DNA of 64,000 bases from Cerrena zonata (taxonomy: Eukaryota; Basidiomycota; Agaricomycetes; Polyporales; Cerrenaceae). The DNA lies in the NCBI GenBank assembly GCA_038087015.1, contig JASBNA010000003.1, positions 744,001-808,000 on the forward strand. The letters run 5' to 3'. The position numbers were made by a program, and so were the translations under genes. The stretch's first letter is position 1, and each line of letters opens with the position of its first letter. The notes under the pieces are model-generated. The model made no database searches, was not told the origin of the DNA, and was given only the letters and a program-made list of their open reading frames with translations. Positions 47,019-58,355 of this stretch are shown piece by piece.

Positions 47019-47450
47019 ATGACCTCCGACGATCCAGTCAAAACCCTAAAATCATTTATTGCGGTATGCTGCATGCCTTCTTTATTGCTTATTCATAGGC
47101 TCAACACCAGTACAATGCTGCAGGAAGATCCGGACTCCAGATACATCTTTGACGGTCAACGTAATGAACCACAGACTGAAATCTGCCGTGAAGGCAAGAA
47201 ATTGAGCAGAAAGTGTATTCAGGTACCCTTCGATAATATGAACTCTAGCGCTTTGAGGCTTATACAAACTCCGACAGCTTCATATGTTTTCAACCCAAAT
47301 GTTCCAAACTATGCAGGTACGTTGTCTCATAGGCACCTAACAGAATGCAACGGACTTACACGAGCAAATTACCAGGATCAAGGGTTCTTCTGTGCGTTGC
47401 CTATGGACCCTGCAAGAACGCATATGGAGTGCTTTCGCATACCAAAGTAA
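47019..47450 (+). CDS. Small hypothetical protein
   Basis: From ATG 47019 a frame is open for 143 codons. A plausible 60-bp GT-AG intron (47064-47123) keeps the frame and gives about 123 residues starting MTSDDPVKTLKSFIAEDPDS. No domain, signal peptide or membrane segment is visible. It lies 237 bp from the divergent SRP receptor start. It may be a real short gene or a chance frame. Confidence 0.3.
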   Translation: MTSDDPVKTLKSFIAVCCMPSLLLIHRLNTSTMLQEDPDSRYIFDGQRNEPQTEICREGKKLSRKCIQVPFDNMNSSALRLIQTPTASYVFNPNVPNYAGTLSHRHLTECNGLTRANYQDQGFFCALPMDPARTHMECFRIPK

Positions 47451-47614
47451 TTATCTCACTCTAAAATTATATTCCCTAGCACATAAGCACCAATGTTATG
47501 GACAAGTTAAGTCATACAAGCATATTTGACAAACGTTCAGCGAATCGAGATCGGTAAAGCATATATAGATACTTGGGTCAGAAGATATAAGAGCCGCATA
47601 TGAATTTTGCCCTT

Positions 47615-49409
47615 TCAAGCAGAATACTCGACACCGAGAAGGCCTGCGCGCGCCTTCTCCAACTGGGCGATAGCAATAGAGCGTCGTTGCTCGGCAAGTT
47701 TGAGATCCCGCGAAGTAAGCTCGAGTTCGTGCATAGCCCTCCTGGTTTCTTTGGCCATAGCAACGTATTCAGTGGACAGTCGGCCGCGTTGTGTCTCCAC
47801 GCGAGCAATCTGTCAAACTGACGTTCAGCGTAATGTAGAAATCCAAGCCCAATAAACAACAGTACCTCAGCCTCAAGTTCATGTGAAACATTACTCGTAC
47901 GGTACCGAGGTATCCAAGGAACATGCGCAGAAGGAGCAGAATGAGATGGGACGGTTTCAACAGTGGGAGTCGAGGTAGACAGAGGGCTAGCCTTATTTGA
48001 CGACCAGTCAGGCTTCACAGGGAGGTTTTGAGTGGGAGTTGGTACTTGAGGTGAGGAAGGCGTCGTCGGTGTTTTCACAAAGTGCCGAGGTTGAGTAGGA
48101 GGAGAGCGAGAACGACGTCGAGGCTGTGAGTAGTTGGCAGAAGGTGGATGCGATTGCAAGGAAGGACTTTGGACAGGACGTGAAATTTCAGGGACAGCCT
48201 TGAGATCAGGCACTCGTCGATACTCAGCAGAAGAGGAGACAACAGTAGGAGGAACAGGAGCGTCAAGCTTTTCCTGTTTGACTGATGTTGGACTATAATG
48301 GGTATCTGAAGGGCGAGATTCTGTTGGAATGGAAGATGCAAAGTCGTCTCGTGTCATTTCATCGGGTCTCGAACGATCAACGTTTGGCTGGCTGGCAGCA
48401 GGAGTAGATCTTTTCACTGGGCTACGACTTCCACTACGATAGCGACCAGGACTATGAGGGCGACTGTCAGGGCTTCGTGGGCGCCCACGCTCGCGGCGGG
48501 GAGTGTACCGAGGGCTGACATCTATTGAATGACTTCCTAGTTTCAAGACCCCAGGTGAAGTATATCTCGATGAATCTCTAGGAGGAGAGCGAGGTGGTGA
48601 AGAAGGTCTACCATAGTTTGAACGTGTAGGGGATTCCCGGAAACGAGGCGGCGACGGAGAGCGCCCCCTGTTCATGGAGCTAGAACGGGGTCCTGAGGAT
48701 GCACTAGGAGCTAAGAAAATTTGTAATCAGATAACAAGATATCACGAGAGGTATTCATATACATACCCATACGCCTTGGAGGTGATTTTGATGCTCGAGG
48801 GACCCAACGTCGCTCAGGTTCAAGTGGTCGTTCTCTTGGCACAGGACGTTCGCTGTCTCTGGAGCGAGGATACCCCCGATCTCGCACAGGGCTCCGCTCT
48901 CTGCGATCCCAGTCATAAGATCGGCGCCTTTCGTCATCCCAGCGTCGACCACGATCGATGTCGCGACTTCTAAAGTCAGAAGGAGGTTCACGACCATAAT
49001 CCCTAGGAGGCGGTGGCGGGGGACGAGATCTGTATTCGGGTCCATCTCTTCTCTGCCAGTCCCTGTAGTATCTGCTATCTTCTCGCCTGTCGTAGTAGGA
49101 GTCTCTTGGTGGAAGATCTCTGGGAGGGTACGCATCCCGTGGCGGAAGTGGGTCTCTCAATGGATATGAATCCCGAGGTGACGCTCTGGGGTACGGGGCG
49201 GAGGACCTAGGTATTGAACGAGGAGGTGACCTGGGAACATAGACATCGCCTCGGTCGCGAGGTGGAGACCTTGGTGGGTAAGGGTCGCGAGTGTCTCTGT
49301 ACCTGTCTGAAGGTGGCGCCATGGGGCGACCATAACGATCCGGTGGAGGGTATCTTGATGATGTTGAGTGTTCGAATTCCGGTCTTGGAGGAAGATGCGA
49401 GTGAGACAT
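47615..49409 (-). CDS. Arg/Ser/Pro-rich disordered protein with C-terminal coiled coil
   Basis: From ATG 49409 (MSHSHLPPRPEFEHSTSSRY) the protein is dominated by Arg-Asp, Arg-Ser, Pro-Pro-Arg and Tyr-rich repeats (PRSPPRDRGDVYVPRSPP, ERRRSYDWDRRERSPVRD), like RS-domain and periphilin-type RNA-processing proteins. A second exon continues this (MNRGRSPSPPRFRESP, SPGRYRSGSRSPVKRS) and becomes Ser/Pro/Thr-rich. After an intron the last exon encodes a helix with alternating Ala/Leu/Glu/Arg (MAKETRRAMHELELTSRDLK), ending LLGVEYSA at 47615. No RRM or zinc finger. Nuclear RNA-related condensate behaviour is inferred from composition alone. It is divergent from the cyclin gene (153 bp between starts). 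Confidence 0.72.
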
Positions 49410-49562
49410 CCCGATTGCTTGTGAAGGATCAGAGACAAAGCGAACCAAGTCAAGCTGTAATACTAATAGGTGTGAAAGTTGGAAAATACAATTGTAGGTG
49501 GTTGTTGTCACTTGTTTTGTGACGTGATTAGACGCCCATGTTTGCAACTCGGAAAAGGAAAT

Positions 49563-50644
49563 ATGGTGACCTCTTTACCTCTTGTCATCAACTCGAACAT
49601 GTCTGTTCCATTGTACCCACTCGCCTCGTTAGAACAAATAGAGGAAACACCTTCACTCAAAGATGGGATACCGTATGACTTAGAGGAAGACTTACGAGCC
49701 TATGGCTGTAAACTAATACACCAAGCAGGCATACTACTCAAACAGTGGGCTCCTCTCCTCGCGTATTTGTATTTAGAGTATAATCCTGATTGATTTCATC
49801 TGTCCCCAAAGGAAGCAGGTTGCAGTTGCAACTGCTCAAATTCTATTCCAGCGCTTTTGGTTTGTGACCTCAATGAAGCAATTTGGAATTGGAGTAAGTG
49901 TTCTTCCAATCCCGGGAATTGCAGCTCAGTCTTTGCATCTACGTCAAGGACGTTGGAATGGGAGCACTCTACCTCGCATCAAAACTTGAAGAATGCCCAA
50001 TACGAATGCGAGACTTGATCAATGTCTATGATCTACTACTACAACAGGCCACACACTCTTCGACATCAAAATTGGTGTCACAATCAAAACATGCCGTCTT
50101 CAAATATACCCCGATGTCATACTTTGGAAGCACTTTCTACGATTTGAAGGATGCATTGGTCGTAGCTGAAATGCAGATATTGAAACGACTAGGATTTCAC
50201 GTCAATGTAGTACTACCATATGGAACATTGGTCAACTACTTGCGAGTACTTGGCCTTACTAGCAAAGAAACCGTCTGTTCCCGCGCTTGGGGGTACCTCA
50301 ATGACGCGTAAGTCACTCTATATATGTCACATTCGAACTGAAACCCTATCTCTCTTTCACCTTTAAGACTACAAACACCAGTCTACGCCCTTTATGCCGT
50401 CCCTACGATTGTCTGTGCGGCGATTCTGCTAGCGACCAGGCATTTGGGCATTCCTTTACCATCAACTCCGCCGAATTGTTGGTGGGAACTCTTTGATGCG
50501 GATTGGGAAGATGTATGGAGTGTTTGTGGACATGTTATGCGTCTCTACAGAGAGAGGGATGCGTCTGATCAAACGCGTCTTCTGAGTATGGTTTCGAAAA
50601 AAGGTGTGAGGAAATGGTTGGATGATCACGCCGTTCTCAATTAA
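49563..50644 (+). CDS. Cyclin L-type transcription/splicing cyclin
   Basis: A two-cyclin-box protein resembling cyclin L (partner of CDK11-type kinases) and related RNA polymerase II cyclins. Either Met at 49563 (MVTSLPLVINSNMS) or 49599 could start it; I chose the first. Box 1: LRAYGCKLIHQAGILLK, then after an intron KQVAVATAQILFQRFWF, and DVGMGALYLASKLEECPIRM. The LASKLEE and RMRDLINVY motifs fit cyclin L. Box 2: LVVAEMQILKRLGFHVNVVL, SRAWGYLNDAL and PTIVCAAILLATRHLGIPLP, ending KWLDDHAVLN at 50644. No RS tail is visible, unlike animal cyclin L. Four exons or more. Confidence 0.83.
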
Positions 50645-50810
50645 TTATTGAATGCTCATCCACTGTTGATTCATGTATTCTCACTGAGCTGAATCATGCG
50701 CACACTATCATCGGATAATACACATTCTTCGCATGCATGATATATGTACTCATGAATCAGAATCATATTCAGTCCTACTCCTGATTGCGATTGGTCCTTG
50801 TAAAAAGGTC

Positions 50811-50892
50811 CTCCCTGGCGGGGAGTCGAACCCCGCTTTCGCGCGGCCATACAAATGACAGGCGCGTGTACTAACCGATATACTACCAGGGA
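50811..50892 (-). tRNA. tRNA-Asp (GTC) with a short intron
   Basis: On the minus strand the acceptor stem TCCCTGG pairs with CCAGGGA (50886-50892 with 50812-50818); the discriminator is G. The D arm begins TAGTATATCGGTTAGTAC, as in other fungal tRNA-Asp. The anticodon stem CGCGC/GCGCG encloses 17 nt, read as CTGTCA plus a 10-nt insert TTTGTATGGC plus C. The insert sits after position 37, where tRNA introns occur. The T arm is GCGGGGTTCGACTCCCCGC. Mature length would be 72 nt plus CCA. Confidence 0.92.
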
Positions 50893-51017
50893 TTGACGTC
50901 GACTGAATGACACTTATCCTCAATCCAACGTTAGAGAATTTAAGACATTTTTAAGACAACAGATAGTATACAAATGTCTTGGGTCTATTGGTAACATTGT
51001 GATTCATGGTCTACATC

Positions 51018-52623
51018 CTACACTGTTGCGTTTTTCTTACCAGCCGCGACTAGCAAGTCTTCCACCTTTGAGGTTATCATCGCTAGATATGAGATGCATC
51101 AAGACGGGACGCTACGGTCGATGGTACTGATGGAAACTCACATTGTCAGACCGACCATCGCTTCACCAAGGTCCTCGGAGATCTATTCTTGGGTTAGAAA
51201 TATTAGATGGATAGGTTCGTAGAAATGAATACCTCTGCAAGAAGTTTAGGGTTGTTGTAGTGGGTGACCTAGATTATATGCTCAACAACCATTAACTGAA
51301 TAAATGGAAAGGTTGGCACTTACCGCTTGCACTATGGCACGGGCGCGTTTTGCTGCATCACCAGACTAAGTAAAAGTTTTAGCATAGTGCAACTGGGACG
51401 AATCAATTTTAAACAGGCGACAGCTTACCTTGAAGATACCTGAACCGACGAACACTAAAGACGGAGATGAGAATCATGTGATTTCCTTCCGATGTATAAA
51501 AACCTACCTCCGTCACATCCCAATTGCATCATGAGAGCGGCGTCCGCGGGTGTGGCCAGGCCACCAGCAGCGAAGTTAACAACAGGCAGACGCTTCAGAC
51601 GTGCGGTTTCCTTAAGTAAGTGGAATGGTGCTTGAAGATCCCTGGCGTAAGCGTAGAGTTCTTCCTCACTCATAACGCTTGCTTTTCTAATTTCGCTCAT
51701 AACAGCGCGTTGGTGACGCACAGCTTCGACAACGTTGCCAGTACCGGCTTCACCCTTGGTACGAATCATAGCCGCACCTTCTGAGATACGACGAAGGGCT
51801 TCTCCAAGGTTCCGCGCTCCGCACACAAAGGGCACCTTGTATGCGTGCTTGTTGATGTGATGTTCATCATCAGCGGGTGTGAGAACTTCGGATTCATCGA
51901 TATAGTCAATACCAATGGCTTGAAGAATCTGAATCCAGACTGTCAGAATTTTTCTGGAAATATTTAATCGAGTTCCTATCCCACCTGAGCCTCCACGAAA
52001 TGACCTATCCGAACTTTGGCCATCACAGGAATAGTCACCGCATCAACGATCTCCTTGATCATCTTCGGGTCACTCTATGTGCAAGGAATGATTTAAATAA
52101 CGACCAAGATGATGCCTATGATGTTACGTACCATACGAGCAACACCACCTTGTGCACGAATGTCTGCAGGTACACGCTCAAGAGCCATAACTGCGCATGC
52201 ACCGGCTTCTTCAGCAATACGTGCCTGAATAGAATTAAAGCATCAGACACACAAGGATGTTCAGTGTAATGTTGAGTCCAAGCTATCACCGACCTGTTCC
52301 GCATTTACTACGTCCATAATAACTCCACCCTAATGTGAAGAAAGGCTTTTTAGAGTTTATCGGCGGACATGGTGGGCATAAATTACAAACCTTGAGCATT
52401 TGCGCAAGTCCCGATTTGACCTGTATCACGGACATATGTTCAGCATGTAAACAAGTCGTACATACAGTGAAACACATACACCGAATGTTCCTAGACTGCT
52501 GTTACCGCCATCCTTGTGTGGAGCAGATCGTGTGGGAGCCACAACTGGGGTTCCAGACGGGTTTCCAACACCGTGAGGGACAGGAAGAGGAGAACCACCG
52601 GGAGTGTGTGCGGGAGTTGTCAT
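51018..52623 (-). CDS. SNZ1: Pyridoxal 5'-phosphate synthase subunit PdxS/Snz (Pdx1)
   Basis: Makes PLP from ribose 5-phosphate, glyceraldehyde 3-phosphate and ammonia in the DXP-independent vitamin B6 route; ammonia comes from the glutaminase partner PdxT/Sno, which is not in this window. The ATG at 52623 gives [18 protein letters not shown], a Pro-rich fungal extension. The core follows: [57 protein letters not shown] with the catalytic Lys, [59 protein letters not shown] and [12 protein letters not shown]. It ends [10 protein letters not shown] at 51018. Many introns, including several in the first half. Confidence 0.95.
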
Positions 52624-53730
52624 TGCGGCTGTAGGTGTCAAGGACTGTTGCGAGTGAACAGGATGGGATTATTTAGACCTTGTGCGATCCACTGGCAAAC
52701 TTTCAATCTTGTGCAGTGACTCTGTACCGCCGGCAACTGCCTATTTGGTCAGTACGCGCTCGGCTTTATTCTTGTAATCAAGATCGGCGCCATCAAACTT
52801 TCGCGTCTCCGTCGGGTTTCCTGATTCCTTCGTCACCCCGATCGCACGATGCCATTTCATTCTAGCAATCACTACAGGTCACGGTCGTACAGAGTCTACA
52901 GACCGCGACACTCCGAACTTTCTTGTTCTTCACCAACAAAGTTCACTCCGATCTGTCAAGCTCTCTGGTATTTGCTAAAGGCACAGGTCCGAGTCCTGAA
53001 AACTTTCACCGATCTTCTCTTGATCACTAAGGCATAGCAGAAGACTGGCATGACAGAGCATGACTCTATAGGCTTGGCTAACCAATCTGCAGGTTTTTCA
53101 AGCTTAGAACATCGGGAGAACAATCACTGCGAAGTACTCTCGACCTGAACATAGTCTGGTCCATTTGACGCAAAGGTAATTCATGAGATTGTCAACAATT
53201 ATTATCTACGCTCCTCATGTCGTGGCGGAGTCCTCTTCGACTCTTTCGGACCGCGAACCTATCCAGAAAACAAATGTATGGGTATACGGGATCCGGGTAA
53301 CGTTTCTCCCATTCACATCTTCTCAACTCCGTCAGCTGAATTGAATCATTTGTAGCGTGAGCTTGCATGTCATGCTTTCTGTATTTCATCATGATGTCAC
53401 GCTCCATGTCGAGTTACTATATTCTTCCAACAAATAAACTCATACATGTGTATGATCTGCATGCATGATGGTTTCTATATGTCTTCCTCCGTAACCTTGC
53501 CCTCTTTCACCGGGTGCTCCTCGGTAGCGCGCGGGCCAGGTTCCGTTTTATACTGTCACCTGGCTCTTTTCAATGGTTCTCTTGATCCTGAATTTGCAGT
53601 ATACTCTCTGGAATTTCGGTGTGTTGCCCTCGTTGGCGGACCGTGCATACACTCCAAGGATCCGATATAAACACGAGAAATCACGACTGATGGACGACGA
53701 CGGCTGCTTGGCTTTGGTCGAAAGCCCAAT
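52624..53730. other. Intergenic region upstream of the galactanase gene
   Basis: 1.1 kb without a supported gene, between divergent starts. A TTTTATAC box at about 53546-53553 lies roughly 180 bp before the galactanase ATG and could be its TATA. The short open frames here have no domain. Confidence 0.4.
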
Positions 53731-55885
53731 ATGACGGCTCTCTTACTCCTCGCGTCTCTGGCTACGTTGCTAGTCTTTGCCTCCGCGCAGAATGTGATCG
53801 TCGCTGGTGCCACCTGGACTGATACCAGTGGTACTGTCATTCAGGCACACGGTGCCGGTATCTTCAAAGTCGGAAGTACTTTCTACTGGGTTGGAGAAGA
53901 TAAGGCACATAACAGTGCCCTCTTCAAGGCCGTCTCTTGCTATACTGTAAGTTGGGCATACAGCATAGTTGGCGAATGCGTCTAACAATACACACAGTCG
54001 AATGATCTGGTCAACTGGGCTCGTCAGAGCGACGCGTTGACTCCTCAAGCAGGCACCAATATCTCTACTAACAACATCGTCGAGCGTCCCAAGGTCATTT
54101 TCAACAAAAAGGTACCGTGGGTTATTCTCGTGAGTAAAGCGTGTTCGACTCATTTTCGTCTCTACAGAATAGCGAATACGTCATGTGGTTCCACTCGGAC
54201 ACTTCTAAGTGTGTATTTTCGACCTTTCACATTTGCAAAGAGGTTAAAACTTCTCGCTACTTAGCTATGGTGCCGCTATGGTCGGCGTTGCCACCGCGAA
54301 ATCACCATGTGGACCATACAGTTACAGAGGTAGCTTCAAACCGCTCGGCGCAGATTCTCGTGACATGGGTCTTTTCGTGGATGGTACGTAGCTTCCTTAT
54401 TGACTCAGCACCTGCAGCGTTCCTTACGCAAAAGCCTCCGAATTCAGATGACAGTAAGTTATTTTTAGATGGTTGATGACAAGGTTGTACAATCTTTACA
54501 TTCGTAGGTGCTTCTACGGCTTACCTACTATACGCATCGGACAACAACCAAAACTTCAAGATTTCTGTGCTGGACGCTGATTACTACAACGTTGTCTCTC
54601 AAACGAGCGTTTTGAGCGGTACGTCTACGCCACACCTCCGCTTCTATCACATCACGCCTCATATTACCGTCCGATAGCATCTACTTTGGAGTCCCCCGGT
54701 ATTGTTAAACACAGCGGAGTGCGTTAAGTTCATCTCTTCTTGTGAGATGAGACGGAACTGTTCGGGCATTGTTCTAACTCGACCGCCGCACAGAAATACT
54801 TTTTGATTGCGTCACACACCAGTGGGTGGGCGCCGAACCCTAACAAATATTTCTCCGCCTCGGTACGTTTTACGAAACCGCTTCATAACAATCATTATTT
54901 CTGACAAGAACGGTTGCGCTTGCGTTTTGGTTACACGTTCAACAGTCTCTCGCTGGCCCATGGAGCTCACAGGCCGATATCGCCCCAGCCGCGACGAGAA
55001 CTTGGTTCTCACAGAATGCCTATAACCTCCTACTTGGATCAAATGCGATATACATGGGTGACCGTTGGAGACCCAGTTTGCTCGGCAGTAGTCGATACAT
55101 CTGGTACCCATTGGACTTCAGCAGTGGAAACCCGAGCCTTGTTCATGCCGATGTCTGGAGTGTGAACGTTCAAGCAGGTACGTTTCAGAATGATTTCTAC
55201 CGGTCGTTAGCCTCAACGAAGGAACCTTTCGAAATCTTCGGATTTGAAAGGAAGCCCATGAATACGTTAGTATCTGATTATTGACTTACGTTGTTACTAT
55301 AGGAACCTACTCAGTTGCGAGCGGGACTTCTTATGAGGCAGAGGCAGGCACTTTGAGTGGTTCATCTCAACTTCTTACCAGTTCAGGATTCTCAGGTGGA
55401 ACCGCGGTTGGGTGGCTTGGTGGGTGTTTCTAATCAGTTCGTAGAATGGAGACAAGGAACTGACGTTTCATTTCATACAGGTAATGGTGGCACGGTGACC
55501 ATCAATAACATCCAGAGCAACGGGGGCGCACACTGGGTCGCACTTTACTATGCCAATGGAGACTCGAGCTGGAGAAATGTCACTGTCAGGTCAGTAGTGC
55601 ATTCGCTTATCTTTAGTCGGTGATTAGACCGAACTCATTTATTTTATTTGAATATAGCGTCAACGGCGGTCCTTCCACTTCGGTCGACCAACCAGATAGT
55701 GGAGGAGGAAACGTTGTTATCAGCGTTCCAGTGCAAGTGAACTTTATAAGTGGTGCCAACTCGATTACGTTTGCTGCCGGCCAGAGCAGTAAGTCCTGTG
55801 GTCACATTATCACCTTGTGCTTGGGTACTGACAACCCTTGTTCCAAGATTACGCTGCTGATCTGGACAAGATTATCGTTTACTGA
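53731..55885 (+). CDS. Secreted GH43 exo-beta-1,3-galactanase with CBM35
   Basis: Extracellular enzyme that releases galactose from the beta-1,3-galactan backbone of plant arabinogalactan proteins. From ATG 53731 a signal peptide (MTALLLLASLATLLVFASAQ) precedes a five-bladed propeller: GATWTDTSGTVIQAHGAGIF, STFYWVGEDKAHNSALFKAV, NNIVERPKVIFNKK, SEYVMWFHSDTSN, YLLYASDNNQNFKISVLDAD, TLESPGIVKH (acid Glu) and AIYMGDRWRPSLLGSSRYIW. The CBM35 follows (YSVASGTSYEAEAGTLSGSS to SNYAADLDKIIVY, stop 55883-55885). The usual GH43 Asp general base at the first strand is absent, as in the Phanerochaete GH43_24 enzyme, where Gln takes over. Many introns, including a 6-nt exon at 54448-54453. Confidence 0.92.
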
Positions 55886-56290
55886 GCATAGCAGAATCGA
55901 GGAGTCGCGGAAGGCAAATTTGTTGACCATCTGATGTGGTGTGAGAATAGTGCCTAGAGTATGGCACTCTCGATGTGATCTTGTATACGGAAACAATTTG
56001 TTACAAATGGACACCCCAATACTGATATGTCATTCACTCGGAGACACGCCGGGGACACTGGGCTTCACAAGCTTCACACATTGCCCGGAGGGGCTTGCGA
56101 AAAAGTGCGCAGTCCAGAGAGCAATGGCGCATACGGTGTTTATATCGTCGTATACAGTTGGGCGGTGATCATATGAGCGCCTGAGAAGGTATAAATGGAC
56201 GAAGACTTTTCATTGTCGGAAGGACTTCGAAGAAGCTCAGGGATGAGCCTAAGCCGAGGGAGAATCTCAGGAAAGGCTGAGAATGAGATA
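55886..56290. other. Convergent 3' intergenic region
   Basis: 405 bp between the galactanase stop and the mL49 stop. No gene supported. The frames crossing 56140-56290 continue past the mL49 stop and are not coding. Confidence 0.4.
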
Positions 56291-56744
56291 CTACAAGCCT
56301 TTTGCTTGGAGCCAGTCCGTGACTTGCTGCCTCCATCGACCCCCATGGATGTCAATGTGCCGGTTGCGGCGAATGTTTACTTTAAGGTATTCTGCCTCAG
56401 GTGATCCAGCGGGGAAGAGTTCGCGTTGGAGGTCCTGGGCAAGTGTCTGGAAACATATGGCAGTGAGACGATCAATCAAACGCGGACGTGTCATCTCAGT
56501 TGTAGGGACGTACGCTGATGTTGCCTTGTATGTTGCGGATCTGGAGGTAATATTTTGTGTTCCGAATCTCAGAATAGACGGGCAGGGAACCTGCGCCGTC
56601 TTTAGTGCGCTGAATGTAATACAGATGGCGCACTACGTTAGGCTGAGGTGTGGAGTGGGTTGCGGAATCCGCGTGCGCAGCGGCAGAATACGAACGGACG
56701 AGAGACCGGAAAAGAGGCTGGGGACGAATGATTGACCTGAGCAT
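56291..56744 (-). CDS. IMG2: Mitochondrial large-subunit ribosomal protein mL49 (Img2)
   Basis: Component of the mitochondrial 54S ribosomal subunit. The start at 56744 gives MLRSIIRPQPLFRSLVRSYS, an amphipathic mitochondrial presequence. The family core follows: HLYYIQRTKDGAGSLPVYSE, RNTKYYLQIRNIQGNIS, then after a 67-bp intron TLAQDLQRELFPAGSPEAEY and RNRHIDIHGGRWRQQVTDWL. It ends QAKGL at 56291. 128 residues, typical for Img2/mL49. Two exons with GT-AG borders. Confidence 0.9.
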
Positions 56745-57601
56745 GATTCTGATGACGAGGTGTGAGCGAAAAGTGAATGGCAACTGTTCCGGGGAGTGCG
56801 AGGGTGCGTACAAATACTAACGCAGCTAAAGATGAAAACACTGGTTGCGGTGTCTTGCCAGTGCACGTATTAAGAGAAGAAAAGACAGAGAGTCTGGACC
56901 TGGCGGGAGGAAGAGTCGGAAATGGCAAATTGGAGGCGCGTGGGCGTGGCGGGGAGGAAGAGACGCCGAGAGTAGTGGCTGTTTCGGGGCAGCTTGGTGG
57001 AAAACCTGCCCCTTGTTTGCAATTGCAATTACCCGCTACAAGCCAGAGCTCGAATCACGATCAGGGCTGGTAATGAACGGAGGCAAGAGGCCTTGTATGC
57101 AAAGCAGATGATACACACTGCAGCAGACCGACAGCCATCTTGGCATGCGTCGCAGCAGCTGATTCAAGGAACTGCCAGAAGGGCAAGGCATCAATGTATA
57201 GTGAACCATCTCCAATCGGCTTCTAATCTCGTTCAATCGAAACCGCACTCTGTTGTCTGACCCCCACAAGTCCCATTCTCACCGATTACCCGCTACAACC
57301 GTGCCTTTTCCGCCCAGCACGTCTTCTTGCCGGCTCAATGCCACATGAGGTCCCCTCCTGATTTGGTGGAGCATTCCAGCGGTGAATCAACCCATTCATT
57401 CCTAAATTTCGTATCCACAGCTTTCTGCCGGCACCCGTCATTTCGGTACTCCGTAACATGTCGTTGTCCAAGACGTAGCCAGGGCGCCCGCTAGTCTTAT
57501 CCGGATCCGATGTCTAACACTACCTGCCCACACCTCGTATATATAAGCTCACTCCTGCTCGCACGACGCATCCTTCCGCCCCCTCTCAATCCCCACAAAC
57601 T
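56745..57601. other. Divergent intergenic region
   Basis: 857 bp between the mL49 start and the start at 57602. The last 90 bp before 57602 are very C-rich with TATATAAG at about 57538-57545, a likely core promoter of the right-hand gene. Overlapping open frames on both strands here show no domain. Confidence 0.45.
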
Positions 57602-58355
57602 ATGTCTTATCCACTCATGCCGCTGCTTTACTCACACCACCCACAGCAGCACAAGCCCGGCCAATCGTCCAAGACGCATATGCAGCCCTTCAACACATAC
57701 AACCAACCTGTTTCCTATCCTGCACTTTTTCGTTCAAATACAGATTATGCCCACCAGTGGTGGCTAAACCAGTATTCATACGCCCCAGAGGCAACTGGCA
57801 CTATTCCCTGCTTGAATGCCCTCGAAGTTCCTGCATTCCATCATGGCGCAGAATTGACGCCATCTTCAATTCACGGTGTTGTCGCCGATGGTAAGCTTCA
57901 TAATACATCTCCAAACGTCTTGTGGCGTGACCAATTGTCTCATTTATTTTTTATCTATAGTCCCACCATCGCCGACCGACGTATCATCGAATGCTTCCGA
58001 ATCTGTGCCGTCGCCTGGGCCCGATTTCGTTCATGCAGTCTGCAATGCGCCTTTAGTCGCCCCAGTTCCCCTTCCCTATCATTCGCCTACTTTCCTTCAA
58101 TTTGACTTGCCAGATGACGATGAGGATCTATCACACCCGCCTTACGTCTCCCGACCGCATAAGCGGAAGCGAGAATCGGACGATGAAGACGAAACGTCTC
58201 AACAAGTGATTATCAAGCGACAGGCAACACCGAGTTCATGGGTTAGACGACGATCCAACTGGACGACTGCACCGCAGTCGCAGCCATCTTCGCATTCACA
58301 TTTACGCGGTTGGGCTGTACCCACTCAGTTCGGTGGGAATTGTATTCCGGGTTGA
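57602..58355 (+). CDS. Orphan protein with nuclear-type basic/acidic motif
   Basis: Two exons with a 70-bp intron (57891-57960) give 227 residues. The N-terminal half (MSYPLMPLLYSHHPQQHKPG) is rich in His, Gln, Pro and Tyr; it contains DYAHQWWLNQYSYAPEAT. After the intron come Pro/Ser-rich sequence and PTFLQFDLPDDDEDLSHP. A bipartite basic stretch PHKRKRESDDED resembles a nuclear localisation signal. It ends LRGWAVPTQFGGNCIPG. A TATA box about 60 bp upstream and the clean splice support expression. I recognise no family; a transcription or chromatin role is only a guess from composition. Confidence 0.6.

Noticed and set aside
48711..49210. Several overlapping frames on both strands in the RS-rich gene
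   Set aside because: Low-complexity Arg/Pro/Asp codons give open frames in all registers; only the RS/PR frame links to good exons.
56638..57111. Frames of 77-98 codons on both strands
   Set aside because: They overlap the mL49 leader and one another, with no conserved block.
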